From the NCBI RefSeq assembly GCF_016918935.1, contig NZ_JAFFOB010000015.1, forward strand, positions 62,001 through 126,000: 64,000 nt of DNA. The letters are read 5' to 3'. How positions within the stretch are numbered: the stretch's first letter is position 1; the number at the start of each line of letters is the position of its first letter. Made by a program: the position numbers and the translations under genes. The notes under the pieces are model-generated. The model worked only from the letters and a program-made list of their open reading frames with translations. It searched no databases and was not told the origin of the DNA. The DNA comes from Roseitranquillus sediminis (lineage in GTDB: Bacteria; Pseudomonadota; Alphaproteobacteria; Rhodobacterales; Rhodobacteraceae). This document shows positions 46,440 through 55,280 of the stretch, piece after piece.

Positions 46440-46856
46440 ATGTCATCCGACGACGAGTTGCGCGACATTTTCCGGCGGACGCGGACCATCGCCTGCGTTG
46501 GTCTATCGCCCAATCCCGCGCGCCCCAGCCACTACGTCTCGGCGTACCTCGCCGGCGCGGGCTACCGCGTCGTCGGTGTCAATCCGGGGCAGGCGGGCCG
46601 GCAACTGCTGGGCCAGACGGTGGTCGCGACTGTGGGCGACGCCCCGGATGACACCGATATGCTGGACATCTTCCGGCGCCCGGGGCACGTGCTGCCCCTC
46701 GTGCGCGAGGCCATCGATGCGCTTCCGGGTCTGCGCACGATCTGGATGCAGGTCGGCATCCGCAACGACGAGGCTGCCGATCTGGCGCGCTCGCGCGGGA
46801 TCGCGGTAGTGCAGGACCGTTGCGCGATGGTGGACCACCGGCGCCTGATGGCCTAG
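46440..46856 (+). CDS. CoA-binding domain protein (YccU-like)
   Basis: The 138-residue Rossmann protein is a short stand-alone CoA-binding domain of the YccU type: [51 protein letters not shown] and [14 protein letters not shown]. The ligand is CoA or acyl-CoA by family; function is unknown. The ATG at 46440 follows GAGGAAATGTC. Its stop overlaps the convergent hisE stop by 4 nt. Confidence 0.9.
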   Translation: MSSDDELRDIFRRTRTIACVGLSPNPARPSHYVSAYLAGAGYRVVGVNPGQAGRQLLGQTVVATVGDAPDDTDMLDIFRRPGHVLPLVREAIDALPGLRTIWMQVGIRNDEAADLARSRGIAVVQDRCAMVDHRRLMA

Positions 46857-47164
46857 CGGCGCGCGGCCTTCTCCTCGATCCCCGAGCGTCCCTCGCGCCG
46901 CTCGAGTTCGGCCAGCACGTCGTCCAGCGGGATGTCGCGGGCGGCCAGCATCACCAAGAGGTGGTAGAGCACATCGGCCGCCTCGGCCGTCAGCTCCTCG
47001 CGGCTTCCCGAGGCGGCGGCGACGATCGCCTCGACCGCCTCCTCGCCGAACTTCTCCGCGCACTTGCCGGGGCCGCGCGCCAGCAGCCTTGCCGTCCAGG
47101 ACGACTCTGGATCGGCGCCGCGGCGTGCCGCAACGGTGGCGGCCAGCCGCTCCAGCGCGCTCAC
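46853..47164 (-). CDS. hisE: Phosphoribosyl-ATP pyrophosphatase
   Basis: The 103-residue enzyme hydrolyses phosphoribosyl-ATP, the second step of histidine synthesis. The MazG-like helical fold shows [31 protein letters not shown] and [20 protein letters not shown]. The Glu/Asp residues bind Mg. The GTG start at 47164 overlaps the hisF stop. HisI, the cyclohydrolase needed for the next step, is not in this block. Confidence 0.95.
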   Translation of the reverse strand: MSALERLAATVAARRGADPESSWTARLLARGPGKCAEKFGEEAVEAIVAAASGSREELTAEAADVLYHLLVMLAARDIPLDDVLAELERREGRSGIEEKAARR

Positions 47165-47922
47165 GATAGCCTCATCGGAATTCCGGCCTCGGCCATGCGC
47201 GCTTTGGCCTCGGCGATGGTGTACTCGCCGAAATGGAAGATCGACGCGGCGAGCACCGCCGACGCGCCGCCCTTGGTCACGCCCTCGACGAGATGGTCCA
47301 GCGTGCCGACCCCGCCCGAGGCGATGACCGGCACCGAGACGAGGTCCGACACCGCCCGCGTCAGCTCGAGGTCGAAGCCCGAGCGGGTGCCGTCGCGATC
47401 CATCGAGGTCAGCAGGATTTCGCCCGCGCCCTGCCGCTCGACTTCCTCGGCGAAGGCCAGAGCGTCGAGGCCGGTGGAGCGGCGGCCGCCGTGGGTGAAG
47501 ATCTCCCACCGGCTTAGCGCAACGCGCTTGGCGTCGATGGCGACGACGATGCACTGGCTGCCGAAGCGGTCGGCGGAGCGGGCGACCACCGTCGGATCCG
47601 CGACGGCGGCAGAATTGAAACTGACCTTGTCGGCGCCAGCCAGCAGCAGGCTGCGCACGTCGTCCGGGGTGCGGACTCCACCGCCTATCGTCAGCGGCAT
47701 GAAGCAGTGCTCGGCCGTACGGGTCGCGAGGTCATACATGGTGCCGCGGTTCTCGTGCGTCGCTGCGATGTCGAGGAAGCAGAGCTCGTCCGCCCCCGCC
47801 GCGTCGTAGGCCTGCGCCGCCTCCACCGGGTCGCCCGCGTCGATCAGGTCGACGAAGTTGACACCCTTGACGACGCGTCCGTCCTTGACGTCGAGGCAGG
47901 GGATGATGCGGGTCTTCAGCAT
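47161..47922 (-). CDS. hisF: Imidazole glycerol phosphate synthase cyclase subunit
   Basis: The 253-residue TIM barrel makes IGP and AICAR from PRFAR using ammonia from HisH. The catalytic Asp pair lies in [18 protein letters not shown] at the N-terminus and [18 protein letters not shown] mid-chain. It overlaps hisA by 7 nt and hisE by 4 nt. Confidence 0.97.
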   Translation of the reverse strand: MLKTRIIPCLDVKDGRVVKGVNFVDLIDAGDPVEAAQAYDAAGADELCFLDIAATHENRGTMYDLATRTAEHCFMPLTIGGGVRTPDDVRSLLLAGADKVSFNSAAVADPTVVARSADRFGSQCIVVAIDAKRVALSRWEIFTHGGRRSTGLDALAFAEEVERQGAGEILLTSMDRDGTRSGFDLELTRAVSDLVSVPVIASGGVGTLDHLVEGVTKGGASAVLAASIFHFGEYTIAEAKARMAEAGIPMRLS

Positions 47923-48656
47923 GATGCGCCCTCTGCCGTACCGGACAGCGCCGCAAGCGCCTTGCGCAGGTCCAGCGCGCCGTCATAGAGAGCGCGACCG
48001 GAGATGGCGCCCGCGACGACTCTGGTTTCGCGAAGCGCGATGAGGTCGGCGAGGGATGCGACGCCGCCGGAGGCGATGACCGGAACCGCGACCGCCCGCG
48101 CCAGCGCCTCGGTCGCCGCGATATTCGGCCCGCCCATCGCGCCGTCCCGGTCGATGTCGGTATAGATGATGGCGGCGATGCCTGCGTCCTCGAACCTTCG
48201 GGCGAGATCCGTCACCTCGACATCGGTCTCCTCCGCCCAGCCGCGCGTGGCGACGCGGCCGTTGCGCGCGTCGAGCCCGACGGCGACGCGGCCCGGATGC
48301 GCCCGCGCCGCCTCGCGGACGAGGTCGGGGTCTTCCACCGCGACGGTACCGAGGATGACGCGGGTCACGCCGCGGTCGAGCCACGTCTCGATCGTGGCCA
48401 TGTCGCGGATGCCGCCACCGAGCTGCACAGGTACGTCGATCGCTGCAAGGATCGCCTCCACGGCCGCGCCGTTGACCGGCCGCCCGGCGAAGGCGCCGTT
48501 GAGGTCGACGAGGTGCAGCCACTCGCAGCCGGCCTCGACGAAGGCGCGCGCCTGCGCCGCGGGGTCGTCGCCGAAGACGGTGGCAGCCTCCATTTCACCG
48601 CGCAGCAGGCGGACGCACTGGCCGTCCTTGAGGTCTATGGCTGGCAAGAGGATCAT
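47916..48656 (-). CDS. hisA: Phosphoribosylformimino-AICAR ribotide isomerase
   Basis: The 246-residue TIM barrel performs the Amadori rearrangement before HisF/HisH. Motifs are [18 protein letters not shown] with the catalytic Asp and [17 protein letters not shown] with the second Asp. The start at 48656 gives [10 protein letters not shown] and has GGGAG upstream. A gap of 210 bp separates it from hisH. Confidence 0.97.
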   Translation of the reverse strand: MILLPAIDLKDGQCVRLLRGEMEAATVFGDDPAAQARAFVEAGCEWLHLVDLNGAFAGRPVNGAAVEAILAAIDVPVQLGGGIRDMATIETWLDRGVTRVILGTVAVEDPDLVREAARAHPGRVAVGLDARNGRVATRGWAEETDVEVTDLARRFEDAGIAAIIYTDIDRDGAMGGPNIAATEALARAVAVPVIASGGVASLADLIALRETRVVAGAISGRALYDGALDLRKALAALSGTAEGASC

Positions 48657-48866
48657 GCACACGCTCCCGTTCGCGCGCGTTCTGCCCTGCGGCTGTCCGA
48701 ATGCCAAGCCTTGCCGCCACCCGCCGCCTGTCGCGTTGAGGAATGCAGCCCGCTGACCGGCATAGCGACATCAAGGGCCGGATCTGCCTGCTCGACCGCG
48801 AGCGCACCTACAGCTCCAACAGGAGTTGAAGGGCGACGGGCCGTTGTCCGGCTGATCCCGGCTCGA

Positions 48867-49502
48867 CTAGGGCGACCAGCGCAGGAAGTTGGCGATGATC
48901 CTGAGGCCGGCCGCCTGGCTCTTCTCCGGATGAAATTGCGTGCCGATCATCGTGTCGCGGCCGACGATGGCGGTGATCTCCCCGCCATAGTCGCACCAGG
49001 CCAGCCGCTCGGCCGGATCGTTCACCCGCAGGTGATAGGAGTGGACGAAGTAGGCGTGGTCGCCTGTTCCCAAGCCCTCCAGCACGGGGTGCGGGCGGTC
49101 GATCACGAGGTCGTTCCAACCCATGTGCGGCACCTTGAGGCCCACGCCCGGCGCAATCCGCACCACCTCGCCGCCGATCCAGCCGAAGCCCTGCGTCGTG
49201 CAATACTCGCGGCCGACGGTCGCCATCAGCTGCATGCCCACGCAGATCCCGAGGAACGGGCGGCCGCGCTTTTCGACAGCCTCGACCAGCGCCTCGTGCA
49301 GGCCGTGCTGCTCCTCCAGCGCCTCGCGGCAGGCGGGAAAGGCGCCGTCGCCGGGCAGGACGATGCGGTCGGCGCGGGCCACGTCCTCGGCCAGGCTGCT
49401 GACGACGATCTCGCCCGCGCCGGTCTCGGCCGCCATGCGCTGGAACGCCTTCTCTGCCGAGTGGAGATTGCCGGCGGCGTAGTCGATCAGGACTGTCGTC
49501 AC
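48867..49502 (-). CDS. hisH: Imidazole glycerol phosphate synthase glutaminase subunit
   Basis: The 211-residue class I glutamine amidotransferase supplies ammonia to HisF. The nucleophile motif is [11 protein letters not shown] with the catalytic Cys, and the His/Glu pair lies in [25 protein letters not shown] opens the protein. The GTG start at 49502 overlaps the hisB stop. The gap of 210 bp to hisA holds no convincing gene. Confidence 0.95.
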   Translation of the reverse strand: MTTVLIDYAAGNLHSAEKAFQRMAAETGAGEIVVSSLAEDVARADRIVLPGDGAFPACREALEEQHGLHEALVEAVEKRGRPFLGICVGMQLMATVGREYCTTQGFGWIGGEVVRIAPGVGLKVPHMGWNDLVIDRPHPVLEGLGTGDHAYFVHSYHLRVNDPAERLAWCDYGGEITAIVGRDTMIGTQFHPEKSQAAGLRIIANFLRWSP

Positions 49503-50086
49503 AGCGTGCCCTTGGTCGACGGCACCGCGTCCGCGCGGCGCGGATCGGTCTCGACCGCCTCGCGCAGCGCGCGCGCTACTGCCTTGTAGGACGCCTCGGC
49601 GACATGGTGCGCGTTGAGGCCGTGCAGCGCCTCGACGTGCAGCGTAATGCCGCCATGCGTGGCGAGCGCTTGAAAGAATTCGCGCACCAGTTGGGTGTCG
49701 AAGGTGCCGATCCGCTCGGCCGTGAGGTCCACCCGCCAGACGAGGAACGGCCGTCCCGACAGGTCGAGCGCCGCACGCACCAGCGCGTCGTCCATCGGCA
49801 GGAGGCATGCGCCATAGCGGCGGATGCCGGTCTTGTCGCCCAGCGCCTGCGCCAGCGCCTGCCCGATGGCGATGCCTGTATCCTCGATCGTGTGGTGGTC
49901 GTCGATGTGGGTGTCGCCATCAGTCCGCACGGTCAGGTCGATAAGTGCGTGGCGCGACAGCTGGTCCAGCATGTGGTCGAAGAAGCCGACGCCCGTCCGG
50001 ATGTCGTGCTGACCGACTCCGTCGAGGTTCAGCTCCACGCTGATGTCGGTCTCAACTGTTCGCCGCTTGATCGTCGCCCGTCTCAT
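49499..50086 (-). CDS. hisB: Imidazoleglycerol-phosphate dehydratase
   Basis: The 195-residue monofunctional IGPD dehydrates IGP to imidazoleacetol phosphate. Manganese-binding motifs are [30 protein letters not shown] and [13 protein letters not shown]. Length shows no fused HisB-N phosphatase. It is first in the hisB-hisH-hisA-hisF-hisE run on the minus strand. Confidence 0.97.
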   Translation of the reverse strand: MRRATIKRRTVETDISVELNLDGVGQHDIRTGVGFFDHMLDQLSRHALIDLTVRTDGDTHIDDHHTIEDTGIAIGQALAQALGDKTGIRRYGACLLPMDDALVRAALDLSGRPFLVWRVDLTAERIGTFDTQLVREFFQALATHGGITLHVEALHGLNAHHVAEASYKAVARALREAVETDPRRADAVPSTKGTL

Positions 50087-50207
50087 GCGCCCTCCACTGG
50101 CCGGCCGCCCTTATATGCCCGGCTCGCGCGGGGCGGAAGGGTGCGGCACCGGAACCGGCCCGGTCCGCCGCGCCTTGAGCGGATGAAGCCTTGCGTGCGG
50201 AGCAGCA

Positions 50208-50306
50208 ATGTTCGTCTTCTTTTCCAACCGGCTCGGCTGCCTCGGCTCGATCCTCGTGTCGGTGGTGCTGACGCTCGCACTCCTCGCGGTCTTCGGCGTT
50301 TTCTGA
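50208..50306 (+). CDS. Small single-pass membrane protein (32 residues)
   Basis: A 32-codon ORF encodes MFVFFSNRLGCLGSILVSVV followed by LTLALLAVFGVF, almost entirely one hydrophobic helix after a short polar start. GGAG lies 7 nt before the ATG. It is divergent from hisB with 121 bp between starts. The composition and ribosome site argue for a real small protein, but the function is unknown and no partner is apparent. Confidence 0.5.
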   Translation: MFVFFSNRLGCLGSILVSVVLTLALLAVFGVF

Positions 50307-50442
50307 GCCGGCATTTCCGTCCGGGCTCCATCGGTACGTAGCCCGAGAGCTGAGGCTGGCAGAGCTGCATTCGAAGCCGGCCCGGCGCAAGCGCCGCGTT
50401 CCGTCGGTGGAGGAAGAAGAGGAATAGTGCCCGGTGCAGGCA

Positions 50443-51054
50443 TTACGCCGCAACGATCAGCTTCAGGGCGATCGTCCACATGACCAACGCCACGAACGCT
50501 TCGAGCGCGCGCCAGCTGGACGCAGACGTGAAGAGCGGTGTCAACCGCCTCGCGCCATAGCCGAGCGCGAAGAAGAACAGGAACGAGGCCGATACCGCAC
50601 CGGCGGCGAACGACGTCCGGGCGCCGTCGAACTGGGTCGAGATTGAGCCAAGCAGAACCACCGTATCGAGGTAGACGTGCGGGTTCAGCCAAGTGATCGC
50701 GAGGCAAGCCGCCAACGTGGAGGATCGAGTGCCCGCCGCCGGAACCGCATCCGCCGCCAGCGCGTCAGTCGAGCGGAGGGCGGAAGACATGCTGCGCGCG
50801 CCGTACCAGACGAGAAATGCCGCTCCGCCATACCGCATGGCCGGCTCGATCCAGGGCAACAGGGTTGCGACGGTGCCGAAGCCCGTCACGCCGATGGCGA
50901 TGAGCACAGCGTCGGACAGCGCGCAGGCGAGGCACACCTCGAAGACGTGCTCGTCACGCAGCCCCTGCCGCAACACGAAGGCGTTCTGCGCCCCGATCGC
51001 AACGATCAGGCCGAGGCTAATGATCATCCCGGTGAAGAAGACGGGCAGGTTCAT
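50443..51054 (-). CDS. LysE/ArgO-family amino acid exporter
   Basis: The 203-residue protein has six membrane helices of the LysE superfamily: GLIVAIGAQNAFVLRQGL at the N-terminus carries the GAQNAFVLRQG motif typical of LysE/ArgO, and AITWLNPHVYLDTVVLLGSI lies centrally. It would export basic amino acids such as lysine or arginine. The usual LysG/ArgP regulator gene is not adjacent. The start at 51054 is chosen for the family N-terminus. Confidence 0.88.
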   Translation of the reverse strand: MNLPVFFTGMIISLGLIVAIGAQNAFVLRQGLRDEHVFEVCLACALSDAVLIAIGVTGFGTVATLLPWIEPAMRYGGAAFLVWYGARSMSSALRSTDALAADAVPAAGTRSSTLAACLAITWLNPHVYLDTVVLLGSISTQFDGARTSFAAGAVSASFLFFFALGYGARRLTPLFTSASSWRALEAFVALVMWTIALKLIVAA

Positions 51055-51241
51055 GCAGCAACGCGGCTCGGACAGTTTTCCCTGAGCTACTTCTCGCAAG
51101 GGCAGATGCAAAGCCGATCTACCTCAGCCATCGGCGCGAGCTGTTCTTTTCCATGCCGGCCCGGACGCCGCAGGCGCTTCTGTTGGCGTCCGGATCACGC
51201 GCAGTCGTGTCGGCAACGGCTTGCGTGTTTGGATGACGCGC

Positions 51242-52687
51242 TCAGGCCGCCATCGGGAGGCGCAGGGCCTGCGCCTGCATTGGCGGCGTGGCCGGAGTGC
51301 GTTTCGGCAGCGTGACGTGGAAGGTGCTGCCCTCGCCCTCGACACTCTCGGCCGTCACCTGTCCGCCCATGGCCTGGCAGAGCTTGCTCGTGACGGCGAG
51401 CGCAAGTCCCGTGCCGCCGTAGCGTCCCGCGGCCGCCTCGCGCTCGGTGAGGAACGTCTCGAAGATCACGGGGAGGACGTCTTGGGCAATGCCACATCCC
51501 GTATCGCTGACGGAAATCTTGATCGCGTCCTTGTTTCCGAGGCGCGTGGCTTCGGTTGCGATCGAGATAGCGCCATCCCTCGTGTGGATCGCGGCGTTCT
51601 TGACGATGCTGGCGATGATCTGGACGACGTACATGTGGTCGATGACCACGGCGGACGTCTCCGGCGCGACGGAGACAGTGACCCTGTTGCCGTTCGTCTC
51701 GATCAACTCACGTTCCCCGGAGATCACCTCTTCGATGACCTGAGCGAGGTCGTGCGGCTTGGGGTTGAACCTCATCTTTCCGGAATCGATCTTGGCCAAG
51801 GTCAGAATCCTGTCGATCAGCCGTGTGAGATAGTCTCCCGCCTCAAGGATGCGGCCGAGGTCGCGATCCAGCATCCTGTCGCCATCCTCGCTACAGGACT
51901 CGCGGAGAAGCTCTCCGTAGCCCACGATTGCGTTGAGCGGGCTGCGCAACTCGTGGCTCATTCGCGCGAGGAACTCGGACTTCGCTGACGCGGCGCGATC
52001 GGCGGCCTGCAGCGAGCGTTGGAGCTCTGCGGTCATCATCTTCCGTCGCGCTACTTCCTGCTCTAGGTCGGCGCCGGCATCGAAGATGCGCGCATAGTAG
52101 ATCGCCATCACGCTGACGTAGCACATCACGGCAAATGCCGAGACGGCGCCCAGCACCTTCAACGCGGCTGTCGGGATGTCGTTTGTCGGCGGCTCGAAGA
52201 CGACATAGACGGCCATGAAGACGAGCGACGAGGCGGCACCGAGGAGGAGGAGGTCCCTCGTCATCCGGCGATCGCCGCCGATGTAGAACACCGACAGGAC
52301 CGGGATGATCAGTATCCAGATGAGCGTTGGCGAATGAGCGCCGCCGAAGTGGAAGCACGCCCAGTAGATGGCGAACCAGTCGACGGCAATCGAGATCATC
52401 ACCAGCTTCCGGTAGGAGACACCCCACTTCAACGGGAACGGAAAGACCCAGAAGGACAGGATACTCGCCGCCAGAACAAGGATCTCGAATCCCGGCGTCG
52501 GATCGAGCAGGTAGAGCGCCAGCGGGGCGCTGAGACCGAAGCAGGGTCCGAGGAAGTGGCTCAAGAGGAACATGCGGGCCTGGTTCGTCGCCTCCGGCTT
52601 TCCCGCCACGTGGTCGGGCAGGAAATACTCGGTAAGGTGCCAGTAGCATCGCGAGAACAGTGTCGAGATCTTGGCCGCCGTGCTCAA
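51242..52687 (-). CDS. Six-TM sensor histidine kinase (paralogue of the kinase at 55281)
   Basis: The 481-residue kinase has a membrane domain of about six helices (residues 30-200) with the motif FHFGGAHSP at 112-120. A coiled linker follows, then a HisKA box MSHELRSPLNAIVGYGEL with His245, and an HATPase with N box (IVKNAAIHT), DTGCGIAQDVLPVIF and GGTGLAL. There is no receiver or PAS domain. The membrane domain resembles that of the kinase at 55281: both have E-(Y/W)-F-(L/V)-P near the start, H-x-x-GP, and H-x-GG-x-x-SP. The signal is unknown. It faces away from the oxoamine-synthase operon. Confidence 0.9.
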   Translation of the reverse strand: MSTAAKISTLFSRCYWHLTEYFLPDHVAGKPEATNQARMFLLSHFLGPCFGLSAPLALYLLDPTPGFEILVLAASILSFWVFPFPLKWGVSYRKLVMISIAVDWFAIYWACFHFGGAHSPTLIWILIIPVLSVFYIGGDRRMTRDLLLLGAASSLVFMAVYVVFEPPTNDIPTAALKVLGAVSAFAVMCYVSVMAIYYARIFDAGADLEQEVARRKMMTAELQRSLQAADRAASAKSEFLARMSHELRSPLNAIVGYGELLRESCSEDGDRMLDRDLGRILEAGDYLTRLIDRILTLAKIDSGKMRFNPKPHDLAQVIEEVISGERELIETNGNRVTVSVAPETSAVVIDHMYVVQIIASIVKNAAIHTRDGAISIATEATRLGNKDAIKISVSDTGCGIAQDVLPVIFETFLTEREAAAGRYGGTGLALAVTSKLCQAMGGQVTAESVEGEGSTFHVTLPKRTPATPPMQAQALRLPMAA

Positions 52688-52945
52688 TGGTCCTGTCCTT
52701 CTGCTGCGGCGCTCGCCTGCGCCGGCTCAAGGTCTACCGGGCACGTGTTAAGGAGAGGAAAAGCCGGATCTGCACTCGAAGTGTAGCGGAAAGGCTGCAC
52801 TTTCAGGCGCAGACGCAGAAACAACCCGCGGGCTTTGCGGAGGACTGTTGTCGCGGGACAGCTATCTCCTCAAGTATTCCGACGAAAGCTCGTGCGATGT
52901 TCGCGCTGCACCCGGCGGGAACACATAGATTCAGGGAGCGGCGAC

Positions 52946-53779
52946 ATGACGAAATCCGCCGTGATCAGGCTTGTATGTCGCGCAACGGCGGCGGTTCTCG
53001 CGCTGGCGAGCCCGGCATTGGCCGCGGGACCGATGCCGATCGCAGATGCGCCCGTCGTGGCACCAGGACCGCCCGCCGTTCTCGACTGGAGCGGGCCTTA
53101 TGCCGGACTGAGCCTCGGCGCATCGTTCGATGACGGGCGCGCACGAAGGGAAGACGCGGTGGGCGGGCTGATCGAGCGTGACGTGGCCCTCGGCCTCTTT
53201 CCCGGGTCAATCGATGACGAGGACAGGGCGTTGCTCGGTGGCGGGCACGTCGGCTTCAACACGCAGCGCGGCAGCTTCGTCGCAGGCGTCGAACTCGATA
53301 TCGGCGGACTGGGCAAAAAAAACGAGTTCGAGTTCAGCCGCATCGATCCTGGCACAGGTCTGCCAGACTTCGAGGGCGTCAATACGGTCTCGGGATACAG
53401 TACGGATTTCGACAACCTTGCGAGCCTCAGGCTCCGGGCCGGCCTGAGCCGAAACCGCAGCCTCTTCTACGTCACGGCCGGAATTGCCGGCGGCGCCGTC
53501 GAGAACGAGTTCACGCTCGATCTCGAGGATCCGCGCGACCAGGTCGATTTTTCGGGATCATGGTCGGATGAGGGCACCCGAATCGGTTACGTCGTCGGCC
53601 TCGGTCTGGAGCATCGCTTGATGGACCGCCTGAGCCTGAGGGCCGAGGCGTCGTACTACGACCTCGAAGACGTGACGATCGAAGCTCGCGACGAGGTCGT
53701 CTTTCCTGGCCAGAGCCTGAGCTACGAGTTCGGCAATGATACCATCATCGCGGAAGTGGGCATCAGCTATCATTTCTGA
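52946..53779 (+). CDS. Outer-membrane beta-barrel protein (Omp31-like)
   Basis: The 277-residue protein has a signal peptide (1-27, ending ALA|AG). A predicted eight-strand barrel follows, with DWSGPYAGLSLGASFDDG, LLGGGHVGFNTQRGSFVAGV, SLRLRAGLSRNRSLFYVTAG and GYVVGLGLEHRLMDRLSLRA, ending in a C-terminal aromatic (YHF). These match small porin-like proteins such as Omp31 or OmpA-like barrels. GGGAG lies 8 nt before the ATG. It precedes the oxoamine synthase by 97 bp, so a functional tie is possible but unproved. Confidence 0.82.
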   Translation: MTKSAVIRLVCRATAAVLALASPALAAGPMPIADAPVVAPGPPAVLDWSGPYAGLSLGASFDDGRARREDAVGGLIERDVALGLFPGSIDDEDRALLGGGHVGFNTQRGSFVAGVELDIGGLGKKNEFEFSRIDPGTGLPDFEGVNTVSGYSTDFDNLASLRLRAGLSRNRSLFYVTAGIAGGAVENEFTLDLEDPRDQVDFSGSWSDEGTRIGYVVGLGLEHRLMDRLSLRAEASYYDLEDVTIEARDEVVFPGQSLSYEFGNDTIIAEVGISYHF

Positions 53780-53876
53780 CTGACTCGCAGATTCCCGAGA
53801 TCGAAAGCATCCGGTTCATGCTCCCTTAAACAAGCGGACGCTAGGACACCCCCGACTGCTGTAACGGGGTGATACC

Positions 53877-55214
53877 ATGGGAACGAGTGAAGAGTTCAGC
53901 GTGCCGCAGCGCGCGCTCGAAGGGAGTATGAGGGACTTCCGGGTCCAGAAAGGGCCGGACCTGATCGGACGCTGTGAGGCGTTCTATGAGTGGCAGGACG
54001 TTCGCCGCCAGTGCGGCACCTGGCCGTTCTCGCGTTCGACCGAGAAGGGGCCGAGCGCCTCATGTGCAGTGCGCGATGACCGCGGCATCCTCGCCGAAGG
54101 CGTCAACTTCGCGTCGCAGGACTACCTGAGCCTCTCGTCGCATCCCGCGGTTGCCGCGGCGGCGAAAGCGGCGATCGACGACATGGGCGTCCATTCCGCC
54201 GGCTCGCCCGCGCTTGTCGGCAACACGTCGACCTCGATCGGCCTCGACCAGCAGCTGGCCGACTTCGTCCAGATGCGCGAGGCGATCCTCTATCCGACGG
54301 GCTGGGCCGCAGGTTTTGGCGTCATCAAGGGCCTCGTCCGCGACCACGACTACATCCTGATCGACGCGCTGGCTCACGCCTGCCTGCAGGTCGGTGCGGC
54401 GGCGGCGACCCGCAACGTGGTGCCGTTCCGGCACCTGAACGTCGACGACGCCCGCAAGAAGATCACCGCCATTCGCTCGGCCAATCCCGACGCGGGCATA
54501 CTGATCGTGACCGAAGGGCTGTTCTCGATGGACAGCGACGTGCCGGACATCTCGGCATTCCAGACGCTGGCGCGCCAGTACGGCGCCCTCCTGGTCGTCG
54601 ACGTGGCGCACGATCTCGGCAACCTCGGGCCTGGCGGCACGGGGCACATCGGTGCCCAGGGCATGCTCGGCCAGGTCGACCTCATCATGGGCAGCTTCTC
54701 CAAGACGTTCGGTTCAAACGGCGGATTCGTCGCCACCGACAACCGGGCGGTCAAGGAGTACCTGCGGTTCTACAGTCCCTCCTGCACCTTCTCCAATGCC
54801 CTGTCGCCGGCGCAAGTCGCCACGATCGCCAAGGCGCTCGAGATCGTCCGGTCCGAAGAGGGGCAGGTGCTTCGGGAGAAGCTGATGAGCAACGTGCTTT
54901 CGCTCCGCGAGCAGATCCGAAACCGCGGCATGGAATTCTACGGCGACCCGTCGGCCATCGTCGCGGTCAAGACCGGGGCCGAAGCCCTGGCGCGCCTGAC
55001 GGCACGCGAGCTCCCCGCGCTTGGCCTGCTTGCCAACCTCGTCGAGTTTCCGGCCGTCGCCAAGGGCCAGGCTCGGTTCCGGTTGCAGGTCATGGCCGGA
55101 CACACGGCAGACGAGATCGAAGCCGCTGCGGCGAGCATGGAAGCCGGCATGAAATTGGCCGCACTCCAGCTTGAGGAGCGCGTCTCGCCGGTCTTCTTGG
55201 CGAAGGCAAGCTGA
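53877..55214 (+). CDS. PLP-dependent alpha-oxoamine synthase (candidate signal synthase)
   Basis: The 445-residue fold-type I enzyme belongs to the alpha-oxoamine synthase family, which condenses an amino acid with an acyl-CoA or acyl-ACP. Relatives include ALA synthase, KBL, BioF, serine palmitoyltransferase and the autoinducer synthases CqsA/LqsA. Visible are NFASQDYLSLSSHP (77-90), His167 in DALAHACLQVG, EGLFSMDSDVPD (213-224), DVAH (242-245) and the PLP lysine Lys276 in GSFSKTFGSNGG. FRLQVMAGHT lies at 401-410. DVAH replaces the usual DEAH-like sequence. The substrate is not readable. It is first in a kinase/c-di-GMP operon, so signal synthesis is an attractive inference. Sphingolipid synthesis is the main alternative. 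Confidence 0.85.
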   Translation: MGTSEEFSVPQRALEGSMRDFRVQKGPDLIGRCEAFYEWQDVRRQCGTWPFSRSTEKGPSASCAVRDDRGILAEGVNFASQDYLSLSSHPAVAAAAKAAIDDMGVHSAGSPALVGNTSTSIGLDQQLADFVQMREAILYPTGWAAGFGVIKGLVRDHDYILIDALAHACLQVGAAAATRNVVPFRHLNVDDARKKITAIRSANPDAGILIVTEGLFSMDSDVPDISAFQTLARQYGALLVVDVAHDLGNLGPGGTGHIGAQGMLGQVDLIMGSFSKTFGSNGGFVATDNRAVKEYLRFYSPSCTFSNALSPAQVATIAKALEIVRSEEGQVLREKLMSNVLSLREQIRNRGMEFYGDPSAIVAVKTGAEALARLTARELPALGLLANLVEFPAVAKGQARFRLQVMAGHTADEIEAAAASMEAGMKLAALQLEERVSPVFLAKAS

Positions 55215-55280
55215 AGAGCAAAATCCATTGATCCGGCTCCGCCCGCGGTGGAGCCGGTCGAAAAGGACGAAGGTGCTGCA

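Noticed and set aside
48657-48866. Possible gene in the gap between hisH and hisA
   Set aside because: Only a 28-codon frame on the opposite strand (starting at about 48743) is visible, with GAGGA too close to its ATG and no recognisable product.
50281-50427. Open frame ending in a basic and then poly-Glu tail
   Set aside because: It has no start codon between its upstream stop and the tail, so it is at most a remnant.
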